From Pseudomonas sp. (lineage in GTDB: Bacteria; Pseudomonadota; Gammaproteobacteria; Pseudomonadales; Pseudomonadaceae): a DNA stretch of 14,139 nucleotides. The DNA lies in contig NZ_JASLGE010000052.1 of NCBI RefSeq assembly GCF_030150285.1, positions 1-14,139 on the forward strand, written 5' to 3'. This document shows, one piece after another, positions 1 through 8,071 of the stretch. The position numbers were made by a program, and so were the translations under genes. The notes below the pieces were generated by a model. That model was given only the letters and a program-made list of their open reading frames with translations, searched no databases and was not told the origin of the DNA. The first letter of the stretch is position 1. Every line of letters begins with the position of its first letter.

Positions 1-133
1 CTGTACGAAATGTATCTGCGCTCGGTTATGCGGCGTTGAAAACAGGCTCGGAATGCTCATTTACAACCCGTAAACTCCGCTTCCTCGCCTGTTTTCGCCT
101 TGCCTAACCTTCGCTCGAAAACATTTCGTACAG
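1..133. repeat. Long imperfect palindrome with 13-bp terminal inverted repeats (MITE/intergenic repeat-like)
   Basis: The ends CTGTACGAAATGT (1-13) and ACATTTCGTACAG (121-133) are perfect inverted repeats. A second perfect pair lies inside: GAAAACAGGC (38-47) and GCCTGTTTTC (87-96), which resumes after two mismatches with GGAA/TTCC. The stretches between inner and outer arms also pair imperfectly, so the whole unit could fold as one long hairpin. No ORF of note lies in it. This is the architecture of short non-autonomous intergenic repeats; from memory, similar CTGTACGAAAT-ended units are common in fluorescent Pseudomonas genomes, but I cannot verify this. The left arm starts at the first base of the window, so the element may extend further. 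No target-site duplication can be judged. Confidence 0.7.
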
Positions 134-154
134 ACCCTAGTCCCCTGCCTGCCC

Positions 155-202
155 CACGCACTTAAAAATCGTGCGCCATGGCACCCCAGTGCGTGTTTCT
201 TT
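155..202 (+). terminator. Candidate terminator hairpin of an upstream gene
   Basis: CACGCACT (155-162) and AGTGCGTG (188-195) are perfect 8-bp inverted arms, followed directly by TTTCTTT (196-202). A smaller stem, GTGC (171-174) with GCAC (181-184), can form within the loop. The stem plus following T-rich run suits a Rho-independent terminator for a plus-strand gene ending before this window. The 25-base loop is long and the T-run is interrupted, so this is only a candidate. It could instead be part of the operon leader. Confidence 0.35.
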
Positions 203-278
203 AAAGATCCATCCTAATGCGCTCAGTGCGGGTAGCTGACGGAGAACCGCACAGCCCGGTGCTAATTTCCTGAACGTT

Positions 279-295
279 GCGTGAATCACTCACGC
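279..295 (+). promoter_or_regulatory. Small hairpin or operator-like dyad before the tcaA-like RBS
   Basis: GCGTGA (279-284) and TCACGC (290-295) are perfect 6-bp arms around a 5-base spacer, ending 6 bases before the Shine-Dalgarno sequence. As RNA this is a compact stem-loop that could affect ribosome access. As DNA it could be a regulator's dyad site. Neither role is shown by the sequence alone, and a 6-bp dyad can arise by chance. Confidence 0.25.
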
Positions 296-301
296 CACGC
301 C

Positions 302-307
302 AAGGAG
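302..307 (+). promoter_or_regulatory. Ribosome binding site that fixes the tcaA-like start
   Basis: AAGGAG lies 8 bases before ATG 316. It selects that codon over the in-frame TTG at 277, which has no purine-rich motif at a proper distance and would add 13 residues without family resemblance. The start codon itself sits inside the 10-bp palindrome GCATGCATGC (310-319). Confidence 0.8.
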
Positions 308-315
308 TTGCATGC

Positions 316-3249
316 ATGCCCAAGGAATACTCGCCGCTACTGGATTCACTCGTTGACTGGCCTGCTGAGCGGCAACACGAGCGAAAGACCTTCAAGACTG
401 CCCTGCAAGCGCTTGACCTGTACTCGGTGTTCGACATCATCCGTTGGCCCAGGTCCGAATTTATCGAGCAACTGGCCAAACACTCTGAGGCCGATGGGGG
501 TGAGGCTTACGACAACGCAGTCGGCTACGCCACCCAAATAGAGCGGCTGGACCGCGAGCGCAATGGCGAGGACACCGCCACACCCCGCAGCAAGCGCGGT
601 TCCACAGGCGGGCCGCCCACCGCACCGACATACGCGGCACTGTTTGAAGACAACGGGGACGGTTTCTGCTCTGCACAATCGCTGGCAGCCGTCGACTCAC
701 CCGCCGCCTACCTGCGCGCCCTTTACCGGTTTGCGCTGCAAGTGGAACAAACAGGCAGGGGGACTCAGCCAAAGATCACCCTCGCCCAACGACGTCCGGC
801 CTTCAAAAACCTGATCATTGATACACAGAACACCCACCACCCCTTTGCGCTGCTCACACTGGTCAATGAAACACTGAGTGAACATATCCAGGCCTGGCTG
901 AACAACAACAGGGACCTCTACAAAGGGCTCACGATTGAGCAGGTGCTGGCTAAACTGCGTTATCCGTTTCAGTTGCCTTTCGACCTGACCCACCAGCAGT
1001 GCGTACTGGGCCTGGGGTCCAAAAAACCGGGCTTGGGCACCTTGAATTACCGCATCAGCCTGAAGCTGCCATACAACCAGCAGCCCGAGAACAAATACGG
1101 CACCGTGCAACAGGAAGCCTATGCCGCGCAGTGCTTGCTCACGCAATTGAGCCCCGCTCAGCAGAGCCTGTTAACCGACGAACCTTACACGTCAGGCCCT
1201 CATGAACACCTCACCCCCGAGGCGTTTCTAAAAGAGCACTACGGGCACAGCCAACCGATCTCGGAACAGCAGCAGTTCATGAGGCACACGGGGCTCAATG
1301 CACAGCAACTCAACGAGCTGCTTGCCCAAGGCAACGCCCAACCCCATTTGTCTGCCAACGTCACGCAAACCCCGGCCCAGGCCGCGCTGGACCGTACGAT
1401 GGGTGCCCGTTTTATCAACGGCCCGTTAGATACGGCACCCAACAAACTGAGGCTGGCCCTGGATGGCTCCGGCCAATCGCAGTTGCAGCACGTCACGGTC
1501 CCCCACCTTGACCGCCTGCAGCGAATGATCCGCCTGCAACGCTGGCTCGACCTCCCTTTTGCTGAAGTCGACACCTTTCTCTACAGCACGATGGCCTGTG
1601 AGGGCAGCACCCAGCCTTCCTATGCAATCAACCATAACAACCTGCGTGCACTGGGGGTTTTTCGCTACCTGAGCCAACGCTACACCCTTGCACTGCCTAC
1701 GTTTTCAGCCTGGCTTCACCTACTGCCCGTTCATGGGGTCGGGGCACGGCCAGCCTTGTTCGATGAGGTGTTCAACCCGCCTGGTGCAATCCATTCACCT
1801 TTAGCTCTGGACCACAGCCCGTTTACTGATGCCACGCTGTACCACGTGTGTGAAGTGCTAGGGCTTGATGACACCCCTTCGTCACTGGGCCTGATCAAAA
1901 GTCGTACGCAACAGTACCTCGGCCCGCTGGTACAGACTATCGCCACCGTTTCGAGCTTTTATCGCCAGGCAAGCATCGCCCGCCTGTTCGGTTTATCCGT
2001 CATGGCGTGCGACCAACTGGCTTACCTGCTGGGTGGCGAGGACTACCGCCAGCAATTGATCAAACCAGGCCTGCGGGCGACAGGCATTAATGTGCCTGCA
2101 GACTTTCTCGATGTGCTGATGCAACTGGACTGGGCCGTGTCCTGGCTCAAGGACACCGGCATGAGCGTGCAGCAACTGCGCCAACAACTGCTGCTGGAGC
2201 CCGAATCGGCCTCCTTGCAGGTAAAACTGCGGCTCAAGCAAGTCGACACGCTGCTGCAGGATTTCCAGCGCTATACCTTGCCTCACCAGGCTATTGAGGA
2301 ACTGAACCTGCCTCAACCTGAAGCAGGTGCCAAACCCCTCTCACTGTCGTGGGGCATGCTATTGGCCAAAACCCTGCTTAAAACGCACGCCCATCTGCCA
2401 CGCCAGCCAAAACTTGAAATCATCGAAAAGGCATTGGCTCAGGGGGTTGACCGCACGGTGACGCTAAGCCCTGTTGCCGAGCGCAACGAGGCACTCAAGG
2501 CGACCGTCAAACAATCGCTCAACTCAAAAGTGCAAGCCGCCTACACCGTATTGCAGCCCGTCAAGGAGACCATGGAAAACCTGCTCAAGGATACCTCGCA
2601 AGCAACAGCGCCTCCCGAGCAACTCAAGCACGCGCTCAAGCAGATAGCGCGCACATACGCCAATGCCCTTGGCAGTGATAAACCCGAAGAGACACTCAAA
2701 CACCTGCTGCTGTTTTTGCCCGACGCCGAAACCTTACTGCAACTGCCGGTCAACCACGCAGCCCTGCAGACATTCCTGCTCAACCCGCACTGGCTGGATA
2801 CCAAACACACCAACAGCTCAATACTGCGCCTGACATTAGGCACCCTGTATCTATTCCAGCGGTTCAGCCATTGCAGTCGCCATTACGGAATAGATCAGGA
2901 GACATTGCTGGATTACCTGAAGTTGGCCAACGTCTCATCTGCGCCTGCCACTGCGGCCACCGTGACGGCACAGGCCAATCGGCAATTGTCTGCCCTGCTG
3001 GGCTGGAACAGCAGCGAAGTGGCGGCACTGGTCAATCATCTTCCCGAGAAACGGGTGATTTCAATGGCCGAGCTGGACTGGCTAATGCGCTGCCACGAAA
3101 TGAACACGCTGACCGGGCTGTCCGCCCCCAACCTGTTGCTGGCCACCGACTTGACCAGCACCTTTAGCTCGAACGACTGGACACAGGTGGCCAACGCCAT
3201 CATGGCGACCCACTCATCCTCCCCCCGTCAAAGGAATGACCATGTCTGA
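316..3249 (+). CDS. tcaA: Tc toxin TcA subunit, N-terminal half (TcaA-like, VRP1 family)
   Basis: This 977-residue protein is the first part of a split TcA, the pore and receptor-binding component of Tc toxins. Around residues 105-185 it carries a VRP1 (Salmonella virulence plasmid A protein)-type block: a diverged DGFCSAQSL, then DSPAAYLRALYRF and RRPAFKNLIIDTQNTHHP, which match the family's C-x-S-x-Y-SPAAYL and RRPDL-x-NLLLD signatures. The rest is rich in leucine, glutamine and alanine and predicted helical, as expected for the outer shell of the TcA bell. The C-terminal block with LLGWNSSEVAALVNHL and AELDWLMRCHEM resembles the end of that shell. There is no signal peptide, as usual for Tc subunits. 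I chose ATG 316 for its AAGGAG; a TTG at 277 is the alternative. Its stop overlaps the next gene by 8 bases. It must assemble with the TcaB-like product: alone it lacks the channel and the TcB-binding domain. Confidence 0.9.
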   Translation: MPKEYSPLLDSLVDWPAERQHERKTFKTALQALDLYSVFDIIRWPRSEFIEQLAKHSEADGGEAYDNAVGYATQIERLDRERNGEDTATPRSKRGSTGGPPTAPTYAALFEDNGDGFCSAQSLAAVDSPAAYLRALYRFALQVEQTGRGTQPKITLAQRRPAFKNLIIDTQNTHHPFALLTLVNETLSEHIQAWLNNNRDLYKGLTIEQVLAKLRYPFQLPFDLTHQQCVLGLGSKKPGLGTLNYRISLKLPYNQQPENKYGTVQQEAYAAQCLLTQLSPAQQSLLTDEPYTSGPHEHLTPEAFLKEHYGHSQPISEQQQFMRHTGLNAQQLNELLAQGNAQPHLSANVTQTPAQAALDRTMGARFINGPLDTAPNKLRLALDGSGQSQLQHVTVPHLDRLQRMIRLQRWLDLPFAEVDTFLYSTMACEGSTQPSYAINHNNLRALGVFRYLSQRYTLALPTFSAWLHLLPVHGVGARPALFDEVFNPPGAIHSPLALDHSPFTDATLYHVCEVLGLDDTPSSLGLIKSRTQQYLGPLVQTIATVSSFYRQASIARLFGLSVMACDQLAYLLGGEDYRQQLIKPGLRATGINVPADFLDVLMQLDWAVSWLKDTGMSVQQLRQQLLLEPESASLQVKLRLKQVDTLLQDFQRYTLPHQAIEELNLPQPEAGAKPLSLSWGMLLAKTLLKTHAHLPRQPKLEIIEKALAQGVDRTVTLSPVAERNEALKATVKQSLNSKVQAAYTVLQPVKETMENLLKDTSQATAPPEQLKHALKQIARTYANALGSDKPEETLKHLLLFLPDAETLLQLPVNHAALQTFLLNPHWLDTKHTNSSILRLTLGTLYLFQRFSHCSRHYGIDQETLLDYLKLANVSSAPATAATVTAQANRQLSALLGWNSSEVAALVNHLPEKRVISMAELDWLMRCHEMNTLTGLSAPNLLLATDLTSTFSSNDWTQVANAIMATHSSSPRQRNDHV
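3231..3235 (+). promoter_or_regulatory. Ribosome binding site of the tcaB-like gene, inside tcaA
   Basis: AAGGA ends 6 bases before ATG 3242. An earlier in-frame ATG at 3236 directly abuts this motif and so would be poorly placed for initiation. The site lies within the last codons of the tcaA-like gene, which suggests that the two TcA halves are translationally coupled and made in similar amounts. Confidence 0.65.
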
Positions 3250-6200
3250 GCACCTCCACCAGCAACTCAACGAACATTGGCGCGATGCAATGCTCGCGCT
3301 GTGCCTCACCCATACACTGACGCAACACACTCCCTTGCAGGCGTCAGCGCTCAAAAACAAGGAGGTCACTGCCGATGACCTTTATGCCTATTGGCTCATC
3401 GATGTTCAGGTCAGCCAGGCGGTGCCGACCAGCCGCGTCGCCAGCGCTATTGCCAGCCTTCAGCATTATATCAATGCCCTATCGCTGGGCCTTGAGCCGG
3501 GGTATGACCTACAGGGCATGTCAGCGCTGCAACACACAACATGGCGCGATGGCCTGCACGCCTACGCGGCCTGGCGCACGGCACAGCAGCTTCGTCATTT
3601 CCCGGCCAACTACTTGAACCCCTCCTTGCGACGCGACAAAACCGAAAACTTTCAACAACTTGAAAACGATATTTACCAATGCAGAATCCAGACAGACAGT
3701 GTACTGCCCGCCATTCAGCGCTATCTGGCACGCTTTGAAGAGATCGCGACCCTTAAAACACTCAACGGCTATATTGATGGCGACAAGGACCGTTTCGCCA
3801 ACAGCGTTTACTACTTCATTGGCAAGTCAAACGTCGACAACACCTATTACTGGCGTTCCCTGGACATGTCCAGGCGCTGCATGCGCCAAGCCACGCTTGA
3901 CGGTCAATTCTATAAACAGGATGCCCCTCAACCGGATGCCTGGTCTGCCTGGAAAAAAATCCCCCTGCTGGCCTCGCCAAACATTCCGGATCACAGTGTT
4001 CGCCCGGTTTACTTCAACAACCGGCTGTTTGTTGTCTGGGCGCAATGCGTATCCCCTACTCCCTCCACGTACAACACTGAATATTCTTGGGCACAGCTTG
4101 GAGAAACGGAGCAGGACTACAAGTTACGCCTTCAGGGCTTCCTTAAAAACAACTTTATTCAGTTCCGTCTTTATTACGCTTACTTGAAACACGACGGTAG
4201 TTGGAGTGGGCCTCAAGTATGCAGTGACGAATACTGTGTGATGAAGGAACTCAATCGGCTGAGTAAAGAAGCATTGATGCGTGCAACCGATACCGTCGCC
4301 ATACTGGATACCAGCACCACGCCGGCTTCCTTGTTTTTGGGATTGAATGCCCATGCCACGCCTTCACAGGCCGTCAATAACAAGATCCGCAGTGACTTTT
4401 TCCAAGCGATTCGGATTAACCCTGATTTTTACACCGAACGGTTATTTTCAAGAGGCACGCTGCTTGACCTGAGACCCAACGCTCAACATGAAAAAACAGC
4501 CCGTCGGTATTTATCCCTATTTATCTATGGTAACGAACACAATTTTCACTTTCACGCCCCCGTCAGCGAAACCGTAGCGGTGCCAAAAGGAACCAATAGC
4601 GCTGCCGTTCTTGACTACCCCGATTGGAATTACGACGGCACCCAGGCGTATATCAGTGACCTGACAAACCTTGGCGATATTGTGTTCAATAGAACCTCTT
4701 CGGCACTGGAGGTGACCACACGGCTGGACAAGGCATTCCCCGAACATCGTACTCTTGAGTTCAAGTCACGCACGAGCAAAGCGGAATTTTACTTGAACCT
4801 GTCAACGCTTCATTCACCCGCCAACAACAGTGAGAAATTGGCACTGCAGAAGGGTTCAGAGCTCAGCATCACCTCCGACATTGGGTTGCCTTGTCGCTGG
4901 GTATCACTGACGGTCACCTGCCTGAAGACCGGGGCGACCTACAATAATCTGATTCACAAAGACAAACATGACACGTCCATGGGCGCGCAACACTTGCCAC
5001 TTGAAACAGACCGTAACCAGTCAACCGTTCCATTAAAGGATTATTACATTGAGCCCGACGCCTTTAACTTTCTGTTCGAAAACACCAATACCGAATACCG
5101 CATCGCGGTGAGCTTTTACACCGAGCAAAAGGCGACAATTCCTTTCGAAAGTGACTGGGTCTTCAATACTGCAATTGCCACACTGTATGCACGCCACTAC
5201 AAACCCGTCATCATTATTCCCAGAGACGAAAATAACCTTCTTCCAAAGAAGATCCATCGGGCAAACAGTTACATCGTCGGGGAGCCTAAAACCTCGCGAC
5301 GGGAAATGAACGGCACGTTTTCAAGCCTGGCTTCGACGCACACGTTCAGTACTCATATTCAGTTGGACCCCACCACGCTTCGCCCTTTTGAAGAACACAG
5401 CAATGGTACGGCCCTTGCGCGGGCAATCACGATCATCCATGGCGTATTGATTTTAGATGTAAACACGCGGATCAACGATCGGCTTATCCGCGGCTATGCA
5501 CTTAAAGCCCTTAGCCTGACCCTTCCCGAACAAGATGCTGCGCCCATCAGGCCCTTGTCGCCGAGGATTTCACGCCGAGTTTCACAACCCCATGGCACGG
5601 CAGAGTTCATCGACTTCAGCAACTCCATGATCAAGCTCAGTGACTCGCGTGTGGCAGATGCACAGCGGGCACCGATCCGCCTGAACACCTGCGTTACTCA
5701 GCAATTGAATAGCGCCGCCAGCATCAGCCTGGATCAACTGTTTTCGATGACCGCCAGTCACTGGCGAGAACCGGCTCTGGTCAGTCATGAACCACCAACG
5801 CTGCTGGACTTCCACGGTGCCTACGGTCACTATTTCTGGGAGTTGTTTCTTTACCTGCCCTGGCTGGTGGCCAGCCGGCTAAACATGGAGCAGCGTTACG
5901 CTGAAGCCGAAGCCTGGCTCAAGTACCTCTTCGACCCCAACAGCATGCCCGCACAGCAGCCCCCTGCTTACTGGCGGCTGCATGCCCTGACTCCGGACCA
6001 ACCCGAACTCAGCTACGCCCGTAACCACCCGGACGACCCGAACCAGCTCGCTCTCAGTGCTCCAGTCTACTTTCGTCAGGCTTTGTACAGGCTGTATGTC
6101 GACATACAGCTTAATCGTGGCGATGCCGCGTATCGCCAAGCCAGCGCCGATAGCCTTGCTGAAGCCAAGTTGTGGTTTATGCGGGTCAAAAGCCTGCTCG

Positions 6201-8071
6201 GGCCCCGCCCGGTCAGCACCCTTGAAGAACCGTGGCAACCCATGACCCTTGAAGACTTGAGCGCCTCGCATTCCACTTCGCTGCGGCAACGGGAACTTCA
6301 GATGGGTCAACAGACCGCACCCGGCTACCCACTCTGCCGTGCACCTGCCAGTGATCCGCAACACCCTTTTGCACGTGACTCATCAGCCTTGTGTTTACCG
6401 CTTGATCCGGGGCTGGTAGCCCGGTGGGACACCGTTGACAGTCGACTGTTCAACCTTCGCCACCACCTCAGTATCAGCGGCAAACCCTTGCACCTTTCAT
6501 TATTCGCCCCTGCGCTGCCCGCCCAATTGCTGCTGGAGCGCCTTGGCAGCCGTAACGGGATCACCCCTTCTGCAGCGCTCGGCTCGCAGCTCGCAGACAT
6601 CGGCCACTACCGCTTCCAGGTCGTCCATGCCCACGCCATGAGCCGGGTAGACAACGTGATACAGCTGGGCCAAAGCCTGCTGTCACTGTTTGAGCGCAAG
6701 GACCAAACCGAACTGGCGCAACAACTGCAACAGCATGTCTGGGAGCTGGCACAGCTTGGCGTTGAGCAACAGATTCAGGGGATGCGCATCGATGAACACA
6801 ACCACAAAGCCTTACTCGCGGGCAGGCGTGTGATCGAAGGCCGTATGCAGTACTTCGAAAAACGCCTCCAGGAGGGCATCTCAACAGCTGAATCACAAGC
6901 CAGCCAACAGTACCTTGAAAGTGCGCGATGGGAACTCGTCGCATCCGCGGCCCAGGCCGGTGCCGGGTTGGCGATGTTGATACCCAATATCTTCGGCACC
7001 TCTAACGGCGGCATTCGCTGGGAAGGGGCTTTTCATGCCATCCAGGCCGGCGCACAAGGTGCCGCCAATGAAAAACGCGCCAGCGCCAACCACCTCGAGC
7101 GTAACGAACAGTTCAACCGCCGGGCACAGGAGTGGGCTCAGGCACTGGAGCAGTGCCGTCTGGAACTCACTCAAGTTGACTTGCAGCTTGAAACGCAAGC
7201 GCAACAGACGGCCATGCTTGGCTTGCAACTCAGGCAGACGGAAAAAGCGATGCTGCACGCCCGTGATACCTATGAACTGCTTAATAAGCGCTTTACCAAC
7301 GAGCAGCTGTATCAATGGTTCAACAGCCAGTTGGCAACCTTCTATTACCAGGCCTACGACGCCGCTCACGCGCTGTGCTTGAACGCACAAGCCTGCTGGC
7401 AGTACGAGCGGGCAGACTGGGACACGCGCTTTATCCAAAACAGTCGCTGGAACAATCAGTTCAGGGGCATGAGCGCGGGGGAGTCGCTAAAACTTGATTT
7501 GATGAAGATGCATGACGCTTACCTTCAACGTAATCAACGCGATCTGGAAATTAGAAAAACCGTGTCCTTGCGTCAGTTAAAGGGTAAAGACAGCACCGTC
7601 ACGACCCATCTGGACTGGTCGGCGCTGCACCTTGAACTGCTCAAGAGTGGCAACGTGACGTTCGAGTTGACCAAGGCGCTGTTTGATGCCGATTACGATC
7701 ACCACTACCTGCGCCGGATCAAGAGCATTAGCGTTTCCTTGCCCGCCACCCTGGGCCCTTACGAAGACATTCGTGCAACGCTGACTCAAACCTGGAACCA
7801 GATCCAGTTGACCAAAAGCCCAAGCAGTACACGCGAGAACATGCGGGTCAGAGAGCAAGTCGCGCTCTCTACCGGACTCAACGACAATGGCCTGTTTACC
7901 CTCAACTTCGACACCGACGAGCGCTACGTGCCCTTTGAATACACCGGGGCGGTGTCCAAATGGTGCCTGAAATTTTCCAAGCCGGACACACAGGCCGACA
8001 TGCTCAAGTCCCTCAGTGACATCATTGTGCATGTGCACTACACCGCGAGAAGCACTGGAGGCCAGGGATGA
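3242..8071 (+). CDS. tcaB: Tc toxin TcA subunit, C-terminal half with channel and TcB-binding domain (TcaB-like)
   Basis: This 1609-residue protein completes the split TcA. Residues about 41-90 (DDLYAYWLIDVQVSQAV, then TSRVASAIASLQHYI) match the ABC-toxin N-terminal region. Residues about 90-340 are the neuraminidase-like domain, with HFPANYLNPSLRR, YYFIGKSN, YYWRSLD and VRPVYFNNRLFVVWAQ. The centre, to about residue 730, is beta-rich, poorly conserved and AT-rich, and corresponds to receptor-binding domains. NLRHHLSISGKPL marks the region before the channel. MLIPNIFGTSNGG (about 1240-1252) is the hydrophobic tip that enters the membrane, followed by long channel helices with a coiled coil (about 1300-1355). 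ALFDADYDHHYLRRIKS and ERYVPFEYTGAVSKW near the end belong to the TcB-binding domain. Start ATG 3242 is preferred over 3236 for RBS spacing. The stop overlaps the TcB gene as ATGA. No frameshift is seen. Confidence 0.93.
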   Translation: MSEHLHQQLNEHWRDAMLALCLTHTLTQHTPLQASALKNKEVTADDLYAYWLIDVQVSQAVPTSRVASAIASLQHYINALSLGLEPGYDLQGMSALQHTTWRDGLHAYAAWRTAQQLRHFPANYLNPSLRRDKTENFQQLENDIYQCRIQTDSVLPAIQRYLARFEEIATLKTLNGYIDGDKDRFANSVYYFIGKSNVDNTYYWRSLDMSRRCMRQATLDGQFYKQDAPQPDAWSAWKKIPLLASPNIPDHSVRPVYFNNRLFVVWAQCVSPTPSTYNTEYSWAQLGETEQDYKLRLQGFLKNNFIQFRLYYAYLKHDGSWSGPQVCSDEYCVMKELNRLSKEALMRATDTVAILDTSTTPASLFLGLNAHATPSQAVNNKIRSDFFQAIRINPDFYTERLFSRGTLLDLRPNAQHEKTARRYLSLFIYGNEHNFHFHAPVSETVAVPKGTNSAAVLDYPDWNYDGTQAYISDLTNLGDIVFNRTSSALEVTTRLDKAFPEHRTLEFKSRTSKAEFYLNLSTLHSPANNSEKLALQKGSELSITSDIGLPCRWVSLTVTCLKTGATYNNLIHKDKHDTSMGAQHLPLETDRNQSTVPLKDYYIEPDAFNFLFENTNTEYRIAVSFYTEQKATIPFESDWVFNTAIATLYARHYKPVIIIPRDENNLLPKKIHRANSYIVGEPKTSRREMNGTFSSLASTHTFSTHIQLDPTTLRPFEEHSNGTALARAITIIHGVLILDVNTRINDRLIRGYALKALSLTLPEQDAAPIRPLSPRISRRVSQPHGTAEFIDFSNSMIKLSDSRVADAQRAPIRLNTCVTQQLNSAASISLDQLFSMTASHWREPALVSHEPPTLLDFHGAYGHYFWELFLYLPWLVASRLNMEQRYAEAEAWLKYLFDPNSMPAQQPPAYWRLHALTPDQPELSYARNHPDDPNQLALSAPVYFRQALYRLYVDIQLNRGDAAYRQASADSLAEAKLWFMRVKSLLGPRPVSTLEEPWQPMTLEDLSASHSTSLRQRELQMGQQTAPGYPLCRAPASDPQHPFARDSSALCLPLDPGLVARWDTVDSRLFNLRHHLSISGKPLHLSLFAPALPAQLLLERLGSRNGITPSAALGSQLADIGHYRFQVVHAHAMSRVDNVIQLGQSLLSLFERKDQTELAQQLQQHVWELAQLGVEQQIQGMRIDEHNHKALLAGRRVIEGRMQYFEKRLQEGISTAESQASQQYLESARWELVASAAQAGAGLAMLIPNIFGTSNGGIRWEGAFHAIQAGAQGAANEKRASANHLERNEQFNRRAQEWAQALEQCRLELTQVDLQLETQAQQTAMLGLQLRQTEKAMLHARDTYELLNKRFTNEQLYQWFNSQLATFYYQAYDAAHALCLNAQACWQYERADWDTRFIQNSRWNNQFRGMSAGESLKLDLMKMHDAYLQRNQRDLEIRKTVSLRQLKGKDSTVTTHLDWSALHLELLKSGNVTFELTKALFDADYDHHYLRRIKSISVSLPATLGPYEDIRATLTQTWNQIQLTKSPSSTRENMRVREQVALSTGLNDNGLFTLNFDTDERYVPFEYTGAVSKWCLKFSKPDTQADMLKSLSDIIVHVHYTARSTGGQG
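8056..8061 (+). promoter_or_regulatory. Ribosome binding site of the tcaC-like gene
   Basis: TGGAGG lies 6 bases before ATG 8068, inside the final codons of the tcaB-like gene. Together with the ATGA stop/start overlap it points to coupled translation of TcA and TcB. Confidence 0.7.

Larger units (their letters stand above)
134..315. other. Non-coding leader upstream of the Tc operon
   Basis: This 182-bp stretch lies between the palindromic repeat and the tcaA-like start codon. It holds the terminator-like hairpin at 155-202, a small hairpin at 279-295 and the Shine-Dalgarno sequence at 302-307. The operon promoter is expected here or further upstream, but I see no convincing sigma-70 -35/-10 pair. 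The upstream reading frame that begins at TTG 277 is an in-frame extension of the tcaA-like gene with no ribosome binding site of its own, and I treat it as untranslated. Confidence 0.5.

Noticed and set aside
277..315. TTG-initiated 13-residue extension of the tcaA-like gene
   Set aside because: No Shine-Dalgarno sequence stands before TTG 277, while ATG 316 has AAGGAG at 8 bases.
3236..3241. ATG 3236 as start of the tcaB-like gene
   Set aside because: The AAGGA motif directly abuts it; ATG 3242 has a proper 6-base spacing.
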